Shown in pieces: positions 8,025 through 17,609 of a stretch of DNA of 64,000 bases; position 1 is the stretch's first letter, and each line of letters opens with the position of its first letter. The notes beneath the pieces are model-generated. The model saw only the letters and a program-made list of their open reading frames with translations, was not told where the DNA came from and did no database searches. This DNA comes from Chloroflexota bacterium (GTDB lineage Bacteria > Chloroflexota > Anaerolineae > DUEN01). The position numbers were made by a program, and so were the translations under genes. The stretch covers positions 82,250-146,249 of the forward strand of contig JAADGJ010000012.1 in NCBI GenBank assembly GCA_013152435.1. The letters run 5' to 3'.

Positions 8025-10178
8025 ATGAAATCCTTTCGGATCGCTCTGAACCTCTTGGTGATCCTGTCGTTCGTGTTGGTGGCCTGCCAGCCATCGGCAC
8101 CCGCCCCAACACCCGCTCCAGCGGAGGAGAAGCCGGCCGAGGCGGCGACACCAACGAAGGAAGCGCCCGCTGAGGAGGCGCCCGCCGTCGAGCTGCAGGG
8201 TCCGGTCCCCTATCCGGAAGGCAAGCCCATGCCCGGCGGCCGAGAGCCCGTGAAGTACAACCTCGACGAGATCCTGACCTACAAGGCGCTCCCCGAGTAC
8301 CACCAGCCGGCCTGGATGGATGAGTTCGTCGAGAAGGGCCTCCTGCCTCCCGTGGAGGAGCGACTGCCCAAGGAGCCGCAGGTGCTCCTGAAGGCCGGTA
8401 TGACGGATGGAATCGGAGCGTATGGTGGCCTCTGGCGTGACTTCTCCGCCTGCCCTACGGAAGGGTGGAACCTGGCCGCCGGCCAGACCCAGGGCTGGTT
8501 CGGCATCAACATCATCTACGAGGAGGCCCTGGTGGTGAGCGGGCCGATCTTCATGCGTAAGGACAAGATCGAGCCCCTGCCCAACCTGGCCAAGAGCTGG
8601 GAGTGGTCGGAGGACGGCTACGAGCTCACCATGCACCTGATCGAGGGTGCCAAGTGGTCCGATGGCGAGCCCTTCACCGCCGACGACGTGATGTTCACCT
8701 GGGAGGACATCATCCTGGATCCCAACGTGAACTCCTGGACCTCCCGCACCTCCTGGCAGATCGACGGAAAGGACATCACGCTCGAGAAGATCGACGACTA
8801 CACCATCAAGTGGACCTTCCCGGTGCCCTTCCCGGTGCAGAAGCTCTTCGACATGGACGAGTACGACTTCTACGTCGCGCCGGCCCACATCTGGAAGCCG
8901 CTCCATCCCAAGTACAATCCGGAGATGGACTACGTGAGCTTCGAGAAGGCCTGGCCGCCCGACAAGCTGCCTCCGGTCACCATGGGCCCGTGGGTCGCGG
9001 TGGAGTACAAAACCGACGAGATCATGATCCTGCGCCGCAACCCCTACTACTGGAAGGTGGACGAGGAAGGGAACCAGCTACCCTATCTGGACGAGGTCGT
9101 GTTTGAGAAGGGCTCCTCCGGCGTGGGCCGCACGTTGGGCACCCTGGCCGGAAGCCTGGACCACACGAACCTGGAGAACCCCAGCACCTTCCTGGAGGTG
9201 TTGAAGCGGATGCAGGAGCCCGACGCCCACTTCTACGTGGAGTGGGGTCCCGAGACCCTGGCCTTCTCCCTGCACCTGAATCAGTCGGCCACCCTGGGGG
9301 TGAAGTCCGATCGGGATAAGGCGCTGCGGGAGCTGTTCCGGGACATCCGCTTCCGCCGGGCTGTCAGTCAGGCCATCGACCGGGACGGGATCGCACAGGC
9401 CATCATCCGTGGTCCCTTCCTGCGGGCCTGGCCGGGTGGCCTCTATCCCGGATCGCCCTACTTCGATCGGGAGTCGGTGGTCTACTATCCCTACAGCCCG
9501 GAGACCTCCAAGGCCCTCCTGGCTGAGCTGGGCTTCAAGGACACCGACGGCAACGGGATCCTGAACTGGACCACCGGCCCGCTGGCTGGCCAGGACCTGG
9601 TGATCTCCCTGCTCGCCCCCGAGGACCAGGAGGCCTCCGTCAGCATCGCGGAGACGCTGGTGCCCATGCTGGGTGCGGTCGGCATCCAGGTCAACTTCCG
9701 CCCGGCGAAGCCCACCGTGCTCGGCGATGCTCAGATCAGCGGCGAGTGGGAGATGATGGTCTACCGCGGCGGCCAGGAGTACGCCGTCCCCTTCACCCGC
9801 GCTCGCATGCTGGCGCCGATCACGAAGGAATACCCCATGTGGCACCGCGAGGGCGAGGAGCCCCGACAGCTCCGACCGTTTGAGGAGGAACTGGTGCGCA
9901 TCGTCAAGGAGTTCGCGCTGGAGCCGGATTCCAACAAGCGGAAGGAGCTGATGGCCGAGTACAACCGCATCTTCACCGAGAACATCTACGACATCGGCGT
10001 GGTGATCGGCCGATACGGGCTGGCCCTGGCCAAGCGGTTCAAGAACGTCCCGGTCGCCTGTCCGACGTTCCTCTATCAGTGGACGTGGGCCAACTGCGTG
10101 CCGGAGCGGATCTGGGTCGCGCCGGAGGACCAGCTGCAACAGCTCAAGCCCGGCGTGGTCCCGCTCTACGAGAAGTAG
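8025..10178 (+). CDS. Extracellular solute-binding protein, family 5 (lipoprotein)
   Basis: This 717-residue lipoprotein captures the substrate outside the membrane for the ABC importer. The start at ATG 8025 is fixed by the ribosome-binding site AAAGGAGAG and by the signal sequence MKSFRIALNLLVILSFVLVAC, whose lipobox LVAC makes Cys21 the acylated residue. A Pro-Ala-rich linker follows, then a long SBP_bac_5 fold with typical segments such as LIEGAKWSDGEPFTADDVMF and RFRRAVSQAIDRDGIAQ. At about 700 residues it is longer than the usual 500-550 of OppA, a form common in Chloroflexota. A longer in-frame extension upstream (from 7893) has no ribosome-binding site and would bury the signal peptide. 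Confidence 0.9.
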   Translation: MKSFRIALNLLVILSFVLVACQPSAPAPTPAPAEEKPAEAATPTKEAPAEEAPAVELQGPVPYPEGKPMPGGREPVKYNLDEILTYKALPEYHQPAWMDEFVEKGLLPPVEERLPKEPQVLLKAGMTDGIGAYGGLWRDFSACPTEGWNLAAGQTQGWFGINIIYEEALVVSGPIFMRKDKIEPLPNLAKSWEWSEDGYELTMHLIEGAKWSDGEPFTADDVMFTWEDIILDPNVNSWTSRTSWQIDGKDITLEKIDDYTIKWTFPVPFPVQKLFDMDEYDFYVAPAHIWKPLHPKYNPEMDYVSFEKAWPPDKLPPVTMGPWVAVEYKTDEIMILRRNPYYWKVDEEGNQLPYLDEVVFEKGSSGVGRTLGTLAGSLDHTNLENPSTFLEVLKRMQEPDAHFYVEWGPETLAFSLHLNQSATLGVKSDRDKALRELFRDIRFRRAVSQAIDRDGIAQAIIRGPFLRAWPGGLYPGSPYFDRESVVYYPYSPETSKALLAELGFKDTDGNGILNWTTGPLAGQDLVISLLAPEDQEASVSIAETLVPMLGAVGIQVNFRPAKPTVLGDAQISGEWEMMVYRGGQEYAVPFTRARMLAPITKEYPMWHREGEEPRQLRPFEEELVRIVKEFALEPDSNKRKELMAEYNRIFTENIYDIGVVIGRYGLALAKRFKNVPVACPTFLYQWTWANCVPERIWVAPEDQLQQLKPGVVPLYEK

Positions 10179-10202
10179 GCCAGCATCCGGAAACGAGTCG
10201 GC

Positions 10203-10300
10203 GAGAGGGCGAGGGGAACGCCTTCGCCCTCTCCACCATCGTGATCTTGATGTCTGGTGAGAGGTAGGAGGAGGGGTGCAAACTTCTCCTCCTACTCTCA
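10203..10300 (+). promoter_or_regulatory. Two tandem hairpins between binding-protein and permease genes
   Basis: Hairpin 1 pairs GAGAGGGCGA (10203-10212) with TCGCCCTCTC (10224-10233). Hairpin 2 pairs TGAGAGGTAGGAGGAG (10258-10273) with CTCCTCCTACTCTCA (10286-10300), with one bulged base. Neither has a strong T-run. Such hairpins commonly protect the upstream binding-protein message and lower downstream expression. Confidence 0.65.
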
Positions 10301-10321
10301 TAGACAGGTGAGGCATCCTCT

Positions 10322-11320
10322 ATGATCAACTACATCTTGCGCAGGCTGTTGTTTGCGATCGTGGTGCTCATCGGGATCAGCATCGTCTCCTTCATCGTCA
10401 TCCAGCTGCCGCCCGGGGACTTCGCCACCGTATATCGGGAGAGGCTGATCAATCAGGGGGGGATGTCCGCCACGGAGGCGGAAAAGGCGGCGGAGATCTT
10501 CCGGCAACGATATGGGCTGGACAAGCCCATGGTCGTCCAATACCTCAACTGGGTCAAGGGGATCGTCACGAAGGGAAGCTTCGGCTACTCCATGGCCTAT
10601 TCCAAGGACGTGGGGGAGCTCATCGCCGAACGGCTGCCACGGACGATCCTGCTGGCCCTGCTGGCACACGCCACCTCGTCCATCGTCGGCATCCTGGTCG
10701 GCATTTACGTCGCTCCTCGGCAGTACAGCCTGAGCGACAACATCGCTTCATTGTTAGCTTTCATCCTGGCATCATTGCCGCGCTTCTGGATCGCCCTCGT
10801 GATCATCTACACGCTGGTCTTCACCTTCGGGCAGAAGCACGTGAGCTCCTTCTTCTCACCCGAATATGTGTTGGCGCCCTGGTCCTGGGGCAAGCTCCTG
10901 AATTTCATCGAGCACATCTGGCCGGTGGTCGTCATCGCCGGGCTGGGTGGGGTCGCCAGGAACATGCGCGTCATGCGAGGGAATCTGCTGGACGTCCTGA
11001 ACGCTCAGTACGTGACCACCGCCCGGGCCAAAGGGCTGACGGAACGGGCCGTGATGTACAAGCACGCCGTCCCCAACGCTTTGCACCCGATCATCATGTA
11101 TCAGGGAATGGTGCTTCCCTACATGATCCAGGGCGAGTTGGAGGCGGCCATCGTCCTGAGCCTGCCCACCGTGAGCCCGCTGTTCTATGACTCCCTCATC
11201 AACCAGGATATCTACATCACGGGCAGCCTGCTCCTGATGTACGGCGTGATGCTGGTGGTGGGGAATCTGCTGGCCGACCTCGCCCTGGGCATTCTCGACC
11301 CGCGCATTCGCTATGAATAA
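10322..11320 (+). CDS. ABC transporter permease (OppB-like)
   Basis: This is an inner-membrane permease subunit of the peptide-type importer. The 332-residue protein begins with a membrane helix ([19 protein letters not shown]), followed by the conserved OppB extracytoplasmic segment ([20 protein letters not shown]) and further helices. The cytoplasmic EAA-type coupling loop reads [20 protein letters not shown]. Its length and order are those of OppB/DppB. It follows the binding-protein gene after two hairpins and lies 19 bases before the second permease gene. Confidence 0.9.
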   Translation: MINYILRRLLFAIVVLIGISIVSFIVIQLPPGDFATVYRERLINQGGMSATEAEKAAEIFRQRYGLDKPMVVQYLNWVKGIVTKGSFGYSMAYSKDVGELIAERLPRTILLALLAHATSSIVGILVGIYVAPRQYSLSDNIASLLAFILASLPRFWIALVIIYTLVFTFGQKHVSSFFSPEYVLAPWSWGKLLNFIEHIWPVVVIAGLGGVARNMRVMRGNLLDVLNAQYVTTARAKGLTERAVMYKHAVPNALHPIIMYQGMVLPYMIQGELEAAIVLSLPTVSPLFYDSLINQDIYITGSLLLMYGVMLVVGNLLADLALGILDPRIRYE

Positions 11321-11339
11321 GTGGCCTGAGGACTGAGCT

Positions 11340-12488
11340 ATGGAGAACGTGAATCAGAGCGCCCGATCAACACCCGCTACGGAACCCATTGCCGTTGAAG
11401 AGAAGGAACAACACGAAAGCTACTTCCAGCTGGTCTGGATGCGGTTCAAGAAGAGCAAGGCGGCCATCGCCGGCGGCCTGATGATCCTCGTATTGACCAT
11501 CCTGGCCATCTTCGCCGACTTCTTCGCCCCGACGGATCCAGGAGAGCTGAACATGCAGGCCAGCTTTACCCCCCCGCAACGCATCCACTTCATCGATGCG
11601 GAGGGGAAATTCCACCTGCGGCCGTTCACCTATCTCCAGGTGATCGAACTCGATCCCGAGACGTTTCAGCCGAAGTGGACCGAGGACACGAGCCGCCGCT
11701 ATCATCTGCAGTTCTTCGTCCAAAGTTGGGAGTACAAGCTGTTCGGCATCATCCCCACCCGATGGCATCTGTTCGGCGTGGAGGAGGGGGGCACCCTCTA
11801 TCTGCTCGGGACGGATAAGATGGGACGAGATCTGTGGGGCAGATCCTGCCGTGCGGGACGTGTCTCCCTGTCTTTGAGCCTGTTCGCCACCTTCGTCAGC
11901 ATCGCGGTGGGCTCCGTGCTGGGAGTCGTCTCCGGCTACTACGGCGGCTGGATCGACACCTTGTTGCAGCGCTTCGTGGAGTTCGTCAACTCCTTCCCGC
12001 AACTGCCGCTGTGGATGGCGCTGACGGCGGTGATCCCTCGCACATGGAGCTCGCTGACCATCTTCTTTATGATGTCCATCATCTTCGCGCTGCTCTCCTG
12101 GACCATCCTCGCCCGGGAGGTGCGCGGCAAGGTCATGGCCTTCCGAGAGACGGACTTCATCCTGGCCGCCAAGGAGATGGGCGCCTCCGACCTCCGCATC
12201 ATCTTCCGCCATCTCTATCCCAACTCCCTGAGCCACATCATCGTCGTGCTGACGTTGATGATCCCGCAGATCATCCTGGCGGAGGCATTCCTCAGCTTCC
12301 TCGGCCTGGGCATCCAGGAGCCCCTGGTGAGCTGGGGATTCCTCATGAAGAACGCCCAGAACCTGCAGACCCTCGGCACCCATCCCTGGATCATGAGCCC
12401 TGTCATCTTCATCATCATCGCCGTGTTGGGGTTCAACTTCCTGGGCGATGGGCTGCGCGACGCGGCCGATCCGTACTCCATCATGTGA
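11340..12488 (+). CDS. ABC transporter permease (OppC-like, with long periplasmic insertion)
   Basis: This is the second permease subunit, 382 residues. The first helix ([18 protein letters not shown]) follows a cytoplasmic N-terminus. An unusually long extracytoplasmic segment (about residues 60-160, containing [16 protein letters not shown]) comes before the conserved [13 protein letters not shown] motif. The EAA loop reads [19 protein letters not shown]. Ordinary OppC proteins are near 300 residues, so the insertion adds about 80-100. The same insertion is present in the OppC-like protein of the second importer at 42656-43795, so the two systems are related. Confidence 0.9.
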   Translation: MENVNQSARSTPATEPIAVEEKEQHESYFQLVWMRFKKSKAAIAGGLMILVLTILAIFADFFAPTDPGELNMQASFTPPQRIHFIDAEGKFHLRPFTYLQVIELDPETFQPKWTEDTSRRYHLQFFVQSWEYKLFGIIPTRWHLFGVEEGGTLYLLGTDKMGRDLWGRSCRAGRVSLSLSLFATFVSIAVGSVLGVVSGYYGGWIDTLLQRFVEFVNSFPQLPLWMALTAVIPRTWSSLTIFFMMSIIFALLSWTILAREVRGKVMAFRETDFILAAKEMGASDLRIIFRHLYPNSLSHIIVVLTLMIPQIILAEAFLSFLGLGIQEPLVSWGFLMKNAQNLQTLGTHPWIMSPVIFIIIAVLGFNFLGDGLRDAADPYSIM

Positions 12489-12607
12489 GGGACGCCTGAG
12501 CGCCCGGCGGAGCAGCCAGATCCCACATCCCGGCCTCGCGCCGCCCTACGTCCCAACCCAATGGCTGCCACGGCGCCCGCCCAAGCCTACACCTAGGAAA
12601 AGGCAAG

Positions 12608-13627
12608 ATGAATGATCGTGACCAGTTCATCCTCGAAGTCAAAGACCTGAAGATGTATTTCCCCATCCGCCAGGGGTTCTTCCGGCGGGTCGTCGGCTAC
12701 ATCAAAGCTGTCGACGGCGTCAGCTTCTCCGTCCACCCGGAAGAGGTCCTGGGACTGGTGGGGGAAAGCGGCTGCGGCAAGACGACGACCGGCCGCACGA
12801 TCCTGCGCCTCTATGATCCCACAGGCGGCGAGATCTGGTTCCGCAAGCAGGACGGGGAATGGGTCGATGTCGCCAAGCTGAGCCAGAAGGAGATGAAGCC
12901 CCTGCGCCGGGAGATGCGTATGGTCTTCCAGGACCCCTTCAGCTCCCTGAACCCCCGGCTGACGGTGAAGGACATTATCGGCGAGCCGTTGGTGATCCAC
13001 GGCATCGCCAAGGGAAGGGAGATGGAGGACCGGGTTGCGGAGCTGATGCGGGCGGTGGGGTTGGATCCCGCCTACATGCGCCGATATCCACACGAGTTCT
13101 CCGGCGGACAGCGACAGCGCATCGGCCTGGCCCGAACGCTATCCCTGAACCCTCGTCTGATCATCGCAGACGAACCGGTCTCCGCCCTGGACGTGTCCAT
13201 CCAGGCCCAGGTCCTGAATCTGCTGGAGGAGCTGAAGGAGAAGTTCGGGCTCACTATGCTATTCATCGCCCACGATCTGTCCGTGGTGGAGTACATGTGC
13301 GATCGCATCGCGGTGATGTACGTCGGCAAGATCGTCGAGCTGGCGGAGACGGAGGCGCTGCTGCGAAATCCGTTGCACCCCTACACGGAGGCCCTGATCT
13401 CCGCGGTGCCACCGGCCGACCCGGACATCCGGCTGTCCCGGATCGTCCTGCCCGGCGACGTCCCCAGCCCGGCGAACCCGCCATCCGGCTGCATCTTCCA
13501 TCCCCGATGTCGCTACGTTCAAGACATCTGCCGCACCGAGCCCCCCCCGCTGGCAGAGGTCCAGCCCAAACGCTTCGTCAGCTGCCACCGGGCCAACGAG
13601 CTCAGTCTGCAGGGAATTGGAGGCTAA
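12608..13627 (+). CDS. Oligopeptide-type ABC transporter ATP-binding protein (OppF-like)
   Basis: This is the second ATPase subunit, 339 residues. Walker A is [12 protein letters not shown], the Q-loop is in [13 protein letters not shown], the signature is [10 protein letters not shown], Walker B is [13 protein letters not shown] and the H-loop is [10 protein letters not shown]. The C-terminal extension with spaced Cys ([17 protein letters not shown]) is typical of OppF/DppF. The N-terminal segment [20 protein letters not shown] is the usual OppF lead-in. It is the last transport gene of the operon and lies two bases before the start of a small membrane-protein gene. Confidence 0.92.
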   Translation: MNDRDQFILEVKDLKMYFPIRQGFFRRVVGYIKAVDGVSFSVHPEEVLGLVGESGCGKTTTGRTILRLYDPTGGEIWFRKQDGEWVDVAKLSQKEMKPLRREMRMVFQDPFSSLNPRLTVKDIIGEPLVIHGIAKGREMEDRVAELMRAVGLDPAYMRRYPHEFSGGQRQRIGLARTLSLNPRLIIADEPVSALDVSIQAQVLNLLEELKEKFGLTMLFIAHDLSVVEYMCDRIAVMYVGKIVELAETEALLRNPLHPYTEALISAVPPADPDIRLSRIVLPGDVPSPANPPSGCIFHPRCRYVQDICRTEPPPLAEVQPKRFVSCHRANELSLQGIGG

Positions 13628-13629
13628 AC

Positions 13630-14037
13630 GTGCACGGGCCCAAACGATACCTCGCCTTTCTCGCCTACCTGTTCGGGATATTCGGCTGGCTATACGTGCT
13701 CCTCTTCCATCGCAAGGACGAATTCGCCGTGTACCACGCCAAGCAATCGATCGCGCTCACCGTGCTGGCCATTGGGGCGCCGGTCGTGTGGGCGATCGTC
13801 GCCTGGGTTCTCTCTTGGATCCCCTTAATCGGCCCCATCTCCGCGGCCGCCCTGTTCGCCCTGGTCATACTGGTCTACATCTACATCGCCATAGCCTGGA
13901 TCATCGGCATGGTGAACGCGCTGCGCGCCAAGGCCACCCCCCTCCCCATCATCGGCGGGCGGGCGGCCCGGCTCCCCATCGGCGTGAGCTATCCGGGAAG
14001 CCGCATGGCGGAGGAGACGGGGACGAATCCGGCTTAG
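13630..14037 (+). CDS. Tic20-like / DUF4870-type small membrane protein
   Basis: GTG at 13630 starts a 135-residue protein with ribosome-binding site GGAGG inside the end of the preceding gene. It has an N-terminal helix with the FHRKDEFAVYHAKQSIAL segment characteristic of DUF4870/Tic20-like proteins, then two or three more hydrophobic helices (VVWAIVAWVLSWIPLIGPIS, ALVILVYIYIAIAWIIGMV). Function in bacteria is unknown. Spacing of two bases from the OppF-like gene suggests co-transcription. An alternative longer frame overlapping the ATPase gene is not credible. Confidence 0.8.
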   Translation: MHGPKRYLAFLAYLFGIFGWLYVLLFHRKDEFAVYHAKQSIALTVLAIGAPVVWAIVAWVLSWIPLIGPISAAALFALVILVYIYIAIAWIIGMVNALRAKATPLPIIGGRAARLPIGVSYPGSRMAEETGTNPA

Positions 14038-14059
14038 AAGGGAACGGAAGGAGGATGCT

Positions 14060-15805
14060 GTGAGACGACGTTTCGCGCTCGCCCTACTCATCACCCTCGC
14101 CCTCATGGCGGCCGGGGGCGTGGTCACACGATCTCTCGCCTCTGCGCCCCAACCGGCACCGCGCTCGCAGGAGGATATCATCACCGGCGTGGTCCGCGAT
14201 GCGGAGGGACCCATCGCCGACGCGGTGGTGCGCGTGCAGAACACGGAGAACAAGACGACGACGGCGGAGGACGGATCCTTCATACTGAAGGGGATCGTCG
14301 CCACGGAACCCGTCACGGTCACCGCATGGGCGGAAGGATACTACTTTGGATGGGCCAACGCCCTCCCCGGGGCCGAACCCGTCACGATCACCTTGAAGCG
14401 CTTCTCGACCGGCGACAACCTCGATTACTCCTGGGCAAGCTCCGAGATCTGCAGCGAATGCCACATGGCTTACCCGGAGTGGAAGGACGACGCCCATTCC
14501 CAAACCGCGGTCAATCCCCGCTTCCTGACCATGTACAAGGGCACAGACGTGCACGGCAACCAGAGCCCACCCACGCGATATGGCCCCGCCGGGGTCCTGC
14601 CCCCCGACCCCGACCAGCCGTACTACGGGCCGGGATACAAGCTCGATTTCCCGGACCGGGCGGGGAACTGCGCGGCCTGTCACACGCCGCTGGCCGAATC
14701 CGCCCCGCTGCAGACCTGCGCCTGGCAGGGGTGTCACACCGAGCAGAGGGCCGCCCAGACGAGGTCCACCCTGCCCCGCTACGGGTTCCGCCTGGAGGGC
14801 ATCGACCCCACCGGGCTGACCGGGGTGGCAGCGGAGGGGATCACCTGCGACTTCTGTCATAAGATCGGGGACGTGATCCTCGATCCGAAGACGAAGCTCC
14901 CTCACACGGACCGCCCCGGCATTCTGTCCATGCGGCTGTATCGTCCTGAGGAGGGACAGAAGATCTTCTTCGGCCCCCTGGACGACGTGGCAGCGGACGT
15001 GGACACCTACCTGCCGTTGCAGAAGGAAAGCGCGTTTTGTGCGCCCTGCCACCGAGGGGTGTTCGGGGCAGTCGACGGCAAATACGGCGGGGTCGTGATC
15101 TATAACTCCTACGGAGAGTGGCTGGAGAGCCCATACAGCGATCCGGAGACGGGCAAGACCTGCCAGGATTGCCACATGCCCACCGTGGACTACGATTCCT
15201 TCGTCCTCCCGGAGAAGGGAGGGCTGCGCCGCGGCCCCGATCGCATCCACAATCACCGCATGCCGGGTGCCCAGGATCAGGAGCTGCTCCAGAACTCCGT
15301 CACCATGACCGCCACCGCCCAGCTGGAAGGGGACACCATCGCGGTCGAGGTCCAGATCACGAACGATAAGACCGGGCATCACGTCCCCACCGGCGCGCCG
15401 ATGCGGAATATGCTGCTGGTCCTCGAGGCCACGGACGCGAAGGGCAACCCGCTGCTGCCGCTCGGAGGTCCCACACTGCCCGATTGGGCCGGCGACTACG
15501 CAGGCCAGCCCGGGCGTGGGTTCGCCAAGATCCTGGAGGATCTGTGGACCGGCGAGTCCCCGACGGCGGCCTACTGGCGGCCCATCCGCGTGGTGTCCGA
15601 CACCCGCATCCCGGCCATGGCGACCGACGTCAGCCGTTACATCTTCGCCTCGCCCGGCGTGGGACAGGCCACCATCCGGGTCCGGCTGATCTACCGACGG
15701 GCCTTCCCGCAGTTGATGGAGTGGAAGGGCTGGGACGATCCGGATATCCTCATGGAAGAGGAGACCATCGTCCTGGAGACGAGGCGCTTCGACACCCCCA
15801 GATGA
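14060..15805 (+). CDS. Secreted multiheme cytochrome c with N-terminal carboxypeptidase-regulatory-like domain
   Basis: This 581-residue exported electron-transfer protein starts at GTG 14060 behind GGAAGGAGG; an ATG just upstream meets an immediate stop. After a signal peptide (LALLITLALMAAGGVV) comes a beta-sandwich of the carboxypeptidase-regulatory type (IITGVVRDAEGPIADAVVRV). Heme-binding motifs follow: CSECH (residue 131), CAACH (204), CAWQGCH (220, a CX4CH form), CDFCH (263), CAPCH (327) and CQDCH (368). This predicts up to six c-type hemes. The C-terminal ~190 residues look like another beta-rich domain. Its redox partner is unknown; the neighbouring convergent operon handles sulfur. 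Confidence 0.85.
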   Translation: MRRRFALALLITLALMAAGGVVTRSLASAPQPAPRSQEDIITGVVRDAEGPIADAVVRVQNTENKTTTAEDGSFILKGIVATEPVTVTAWAEGYYFGWANALPGAEPVTITLKRFSTGDNLDYSWASSEICSECHMAYPEWKDDAHSQTAVNPRFLTMYKGTDVHGNQSPPTRYGPAGVLPPDPDQPYYGPGYKLDFPDRAGNCAACHTPLAESAPLQTCAWQGCHTEQRAAQTRSTLPRYGFRLEGIDPTGLTGVAAEGITCDFCHKIGDVILDPKTKLPHTDRPGILSMRLYRPEEGQKIFFGPLDDVAADVDTYLPLQKESAFCAPCHRGVFGAVDGKYGGVVIYNSYGEWLESPYSDPETGKTCQDCHMPTVDYDSFVLPEKGGLRRGPDRIHNHRMPGAQDQELLQNSVTMTATAQLEGDTIAVEVQITNDKTGHHVPTGAPMRNMLLVLEATDAKGNPLLPLGGPTLPDWAGDYAGQPGRGFAKILEDLWTGESPTAAYWRPIRVVSDTRIPAMATDVSRYIFASPGVGQATIRVRLIYRRAFPQLMEWKGWDDPDILMEEETIVLETRRFDTPR

Positions 15806-15935
15806 ACGCCGTAGGACGCCGGCCGGTTCGGTCGGCAAGATCGATGACACGCACATGACGGGGTGCTCGCCGGAGATGGGGCCCCAGCACCGCCCCCCTC
15901 CCCGGCAACCAGAGCCGATCCCATCGGAAAAAGCA

Positions 15936-15961
15936 GGGCCTCGCCCGATCGGGCGAGGCCC
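15936..15961. terminator. Bidirectional terminator between convergent operons
   Basis: The perfect palindrome GGGCCTCGCCCGATCGGGCGAGGCCC is flanked by TTTCTC on the plus side and by TGCTTTTTCC on the minus side. It separates the plus-strand cytochrome gene from the minus-strand sulfur operon. Confidence 0.8.
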
Positions 15962-15988
15962 TTTCTCCACATCTCGAAAGCCAGATCC

Positions 15989-16471
15989 TCAGACGAAGAT
16001 GATCTGCGCCCCCTCGGCCATCTCCAGGAACTCCATCGCGCCGACGATATCCTCCACCCAGGGGACGAGATCGTCCTTGGTGAGCCCCATCATGTCTGCA
16101 GCCATGCGGCAACCGTAGAGCTTCGCCCCCGCATCATGGAGCATCTCCAGGAACTCCCGCACGGGCGGCAGGTCCAGCTCGTCGATCTTCTTCCGCATCA
16201 TCATGGTGGCCATATCCGTCATGCCCGGCAGCGCCCCCAACAGCATGGGCATGCCCATGGAGGGGTTGCCCACAGGCGTCACCTTCAGGCGGTCCACCTT
16301 TTCCTTATGGATGATGTCCATGCCCCAGAAGGTGAAGAAGATCATGGCCTCAATGCCCAGCATGCGGGCGGCGTTGGCCAGGACCAGGCCCGGATACGCC
16401 ATGTCCAGCGTCCCTTTGGAGCAGATGATGGCCAGCTTGCGCGTGGCCGTCCCGTTTCCGTCGTTCGCCAT
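15989..16471 (-). CDS. DsrE/DsrF/DrsH-like sulfur-carrier family protein
   Basis: This 160-residue protein belongs to the DsrE/DsrF-like fold, whose members carry persulfide sulfur on a Cys. It starts MANDGNGTATRKLAIICSKG, with the beta-strand/loop of the fold, and has a Met-rich middle (MGMPMLLGALPGMTDMATMM) seen in the peroxiredoxin-like DsrE subgroup. The likely persulfide Cys lies in KLYGCRMAADMMGL. It is the last gene of the sulfur operon, 25 bases after the DsrC-like gene, which points to sulfur transfer between the two products. The direction of sulfur flow is inferred, not seen. Confidence 0.85.
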   Translation of the reverse strand: MANDGNGTATRKLAIICSKGTLDMAYPGLVLANAARMLGIEAMIFFTFWGMDIIHKEKVDRLKVTPVGNPSMGMPMLLGALPGMTDMATMMMRKKIDELDLPPVREFLEMLHDAGAKLYGCRMAADMMGLTKDDLVPWVEDIVGAMEFLEMAEGAQIIFV

Positions 16472-16496
16472 CGTGATACCCCCTCCGGTTCTCCTA

Positions 16497-16808
16497 TTAG
16501 ATGCATCCCTTGGGCTTGCCCAGCCCGGCCAGCCGGGCCACCTTCTTGGCCGGCCCGCCCGGGAAGAGCTGATACAGCTCCTTCGTGGAGACGCCCGAAA
16601 GCTTGGTGATCCGCCGCAGCGTGGGCGGCTCCCCTTTCTCCTGGTAGTACTTGCGCACGAAGTTGATCACCTCCCAGTGCCGGTCGGTCAACGGGGCAAT
16701 CCCCTCCTCTTCCGCCAGCGCCTCGGCGATCTCCGGCGTCCAATCGTCCGGGTTCACCATGAACCCCTCCGCATCGAACTGCACCTTCGTCAAATCCACC
16801 GTCGCCAT
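16497..16808 (-). CDS. DsrC/TusE-family sulfur relay protein lacking the second arm Cys
   Basis: This 103-residue protein begins MATVDLTKVQFDAEGFMVNP, with the DsrC segment RHWEVINFVRKYYQEKGEPPT. The flexible C-terminal arm ends AGLGKPKGCI, so the penultimate Cys (CysA) is present. At the CysB position, ten residues earlier in classical DsrC, there is Ala (VARLAGLG). That is the pattern of TusE-like carriers rather than of DsrC serving dissimilatory sulfite reductase. ATG 16808 is preceded by GGGAGG; a longer frame to 16853 lacks such a site. It probably shuttles sulfur between the SQR-like flavoprotein and the DsrE-like protein. Confidence 0.88.
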   Translation of the reverse strand: MATVDLTKVQFDAEGFMVNPDDWTPEIAEALAEEEGIAPLTDRHWEVINFVRKYYQEKGEPPTLRRITKLSGVSTKELYQLFPGGPAKKVARLAGLGKPKGCI

Positions 16809-16880
16809 GATTGATCCTCCCTGTCTCTCTGTTAAATGATGGGTTATCCACATGATCAGCGTGGCACCATCCCGAGCGCC

Positions 16881-17603
16881 TCAATCGGCCGCCCGGGCCT
16901 GATTCTGGGCCACGATCTTCAACATCTGCATGGTCAAAGCCAACCCTCGCCGAACTTCCGGATCGCGCATCTGCTTGACCAGGTCCAGCGTGGAGGAAGG
17001 CAACGCCTCCGGGCGGGTCTCCGCCTCCCGATACGCGCTGGTGAGGCTGTGCAGAAGCCGCATGATCTCCGGCTGGGTCATCTCCTTCACCGTGTTCAGG
17101 ATGAGCACCACGTTGTCCCCCAGTAGCCGGACATCCTCCGGGGTGAAGGAGGTCACGATCACATCGACGATGCGCATGGCCTCCTGAAGGAAGGCGAAGT
17201 ATCCCTTGCGCTCCATCTGATCCATGATCTCGATGAGGTGCAAGGTGGCGTCCCGGGTCAACGGGCCCGCGTCCGCCAGGAAGTCCTGAAGGCTCTCCAG
17301 CTGATCCAACAACAGCTCCAAGTTACGGACGTTCCGCAGCAGGCGCTTGAACAGATGGAGGATGTCCTCCAGCTGGACGTAGCTCTCCACCTCCTGCAAT
17401 TGCTCCACGCTGAGCAGATACAGGTCGTTAACGATGGGCATCATGTCCTGCTTCAGCTCATCCCACTCCTGCTGACGGCGTTGTGCGGCTCGCGCCTGCT
17501 CCGTGAGGAACGCCACCTGCTCGGTCAGCGCGTCGATCTTGGCGTTGAGCTCCGTGAGCGTTTCCTCCACCGTCGCCGATTGCACCGCCTGTTCCATCGC
17601 CAT
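16881..17603 (-). CDS. DUF1641 domain protein of SQR-linked sulfur operons
   Basis: This 240-residue protein has an N-terminal coiled-coil-like stretch (roughly residues 12-55: VEETLTELNAKIDALTEQVA and onward), then a helical DUF1641 region ending near LALTMQMLKIVAQNQ. DUF1641 proteins are regularly encoded beside sulfide:quinone-reductase-like flavoproteins and may serve as a membrane or complex partner; no activity has been assigned as far as I know. It is encoded six bases after the flavoprotein gene in the same operon. Confidence 0.85.
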   Translation of the reverse strand: MAMEQAVQSATVEETLTELNAKIDALTEQVAFLTEQARAAQRRQQEWDELKQDMMPIVNDLYLLSVEQLQEVESYVQLEDILHLFKRLLRNVRNLELLLDQLESLQDFLADAGPLTRDATLHLIEIMDQMERKGYFAFLQEAMRIVDVIVTSFTPEDVRLLGDNVVLILNTVKEMTQPEIMRLLHSLTSAYREAETRPEALPSSTLDLVKQMRDPEVRRGLALTMQMLKIVAQNQARAAD

Positions 17604-17609
17604 GCCTCC

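Noticed and set aside
12859..14037. A 392-residue frame spanning the OppF-like gene and the Tic20-like protein
   Set aside because: The first two thirds are an out-of-phase reading of the ATPase gene. GTG 13630 with GGAGG is the real start.
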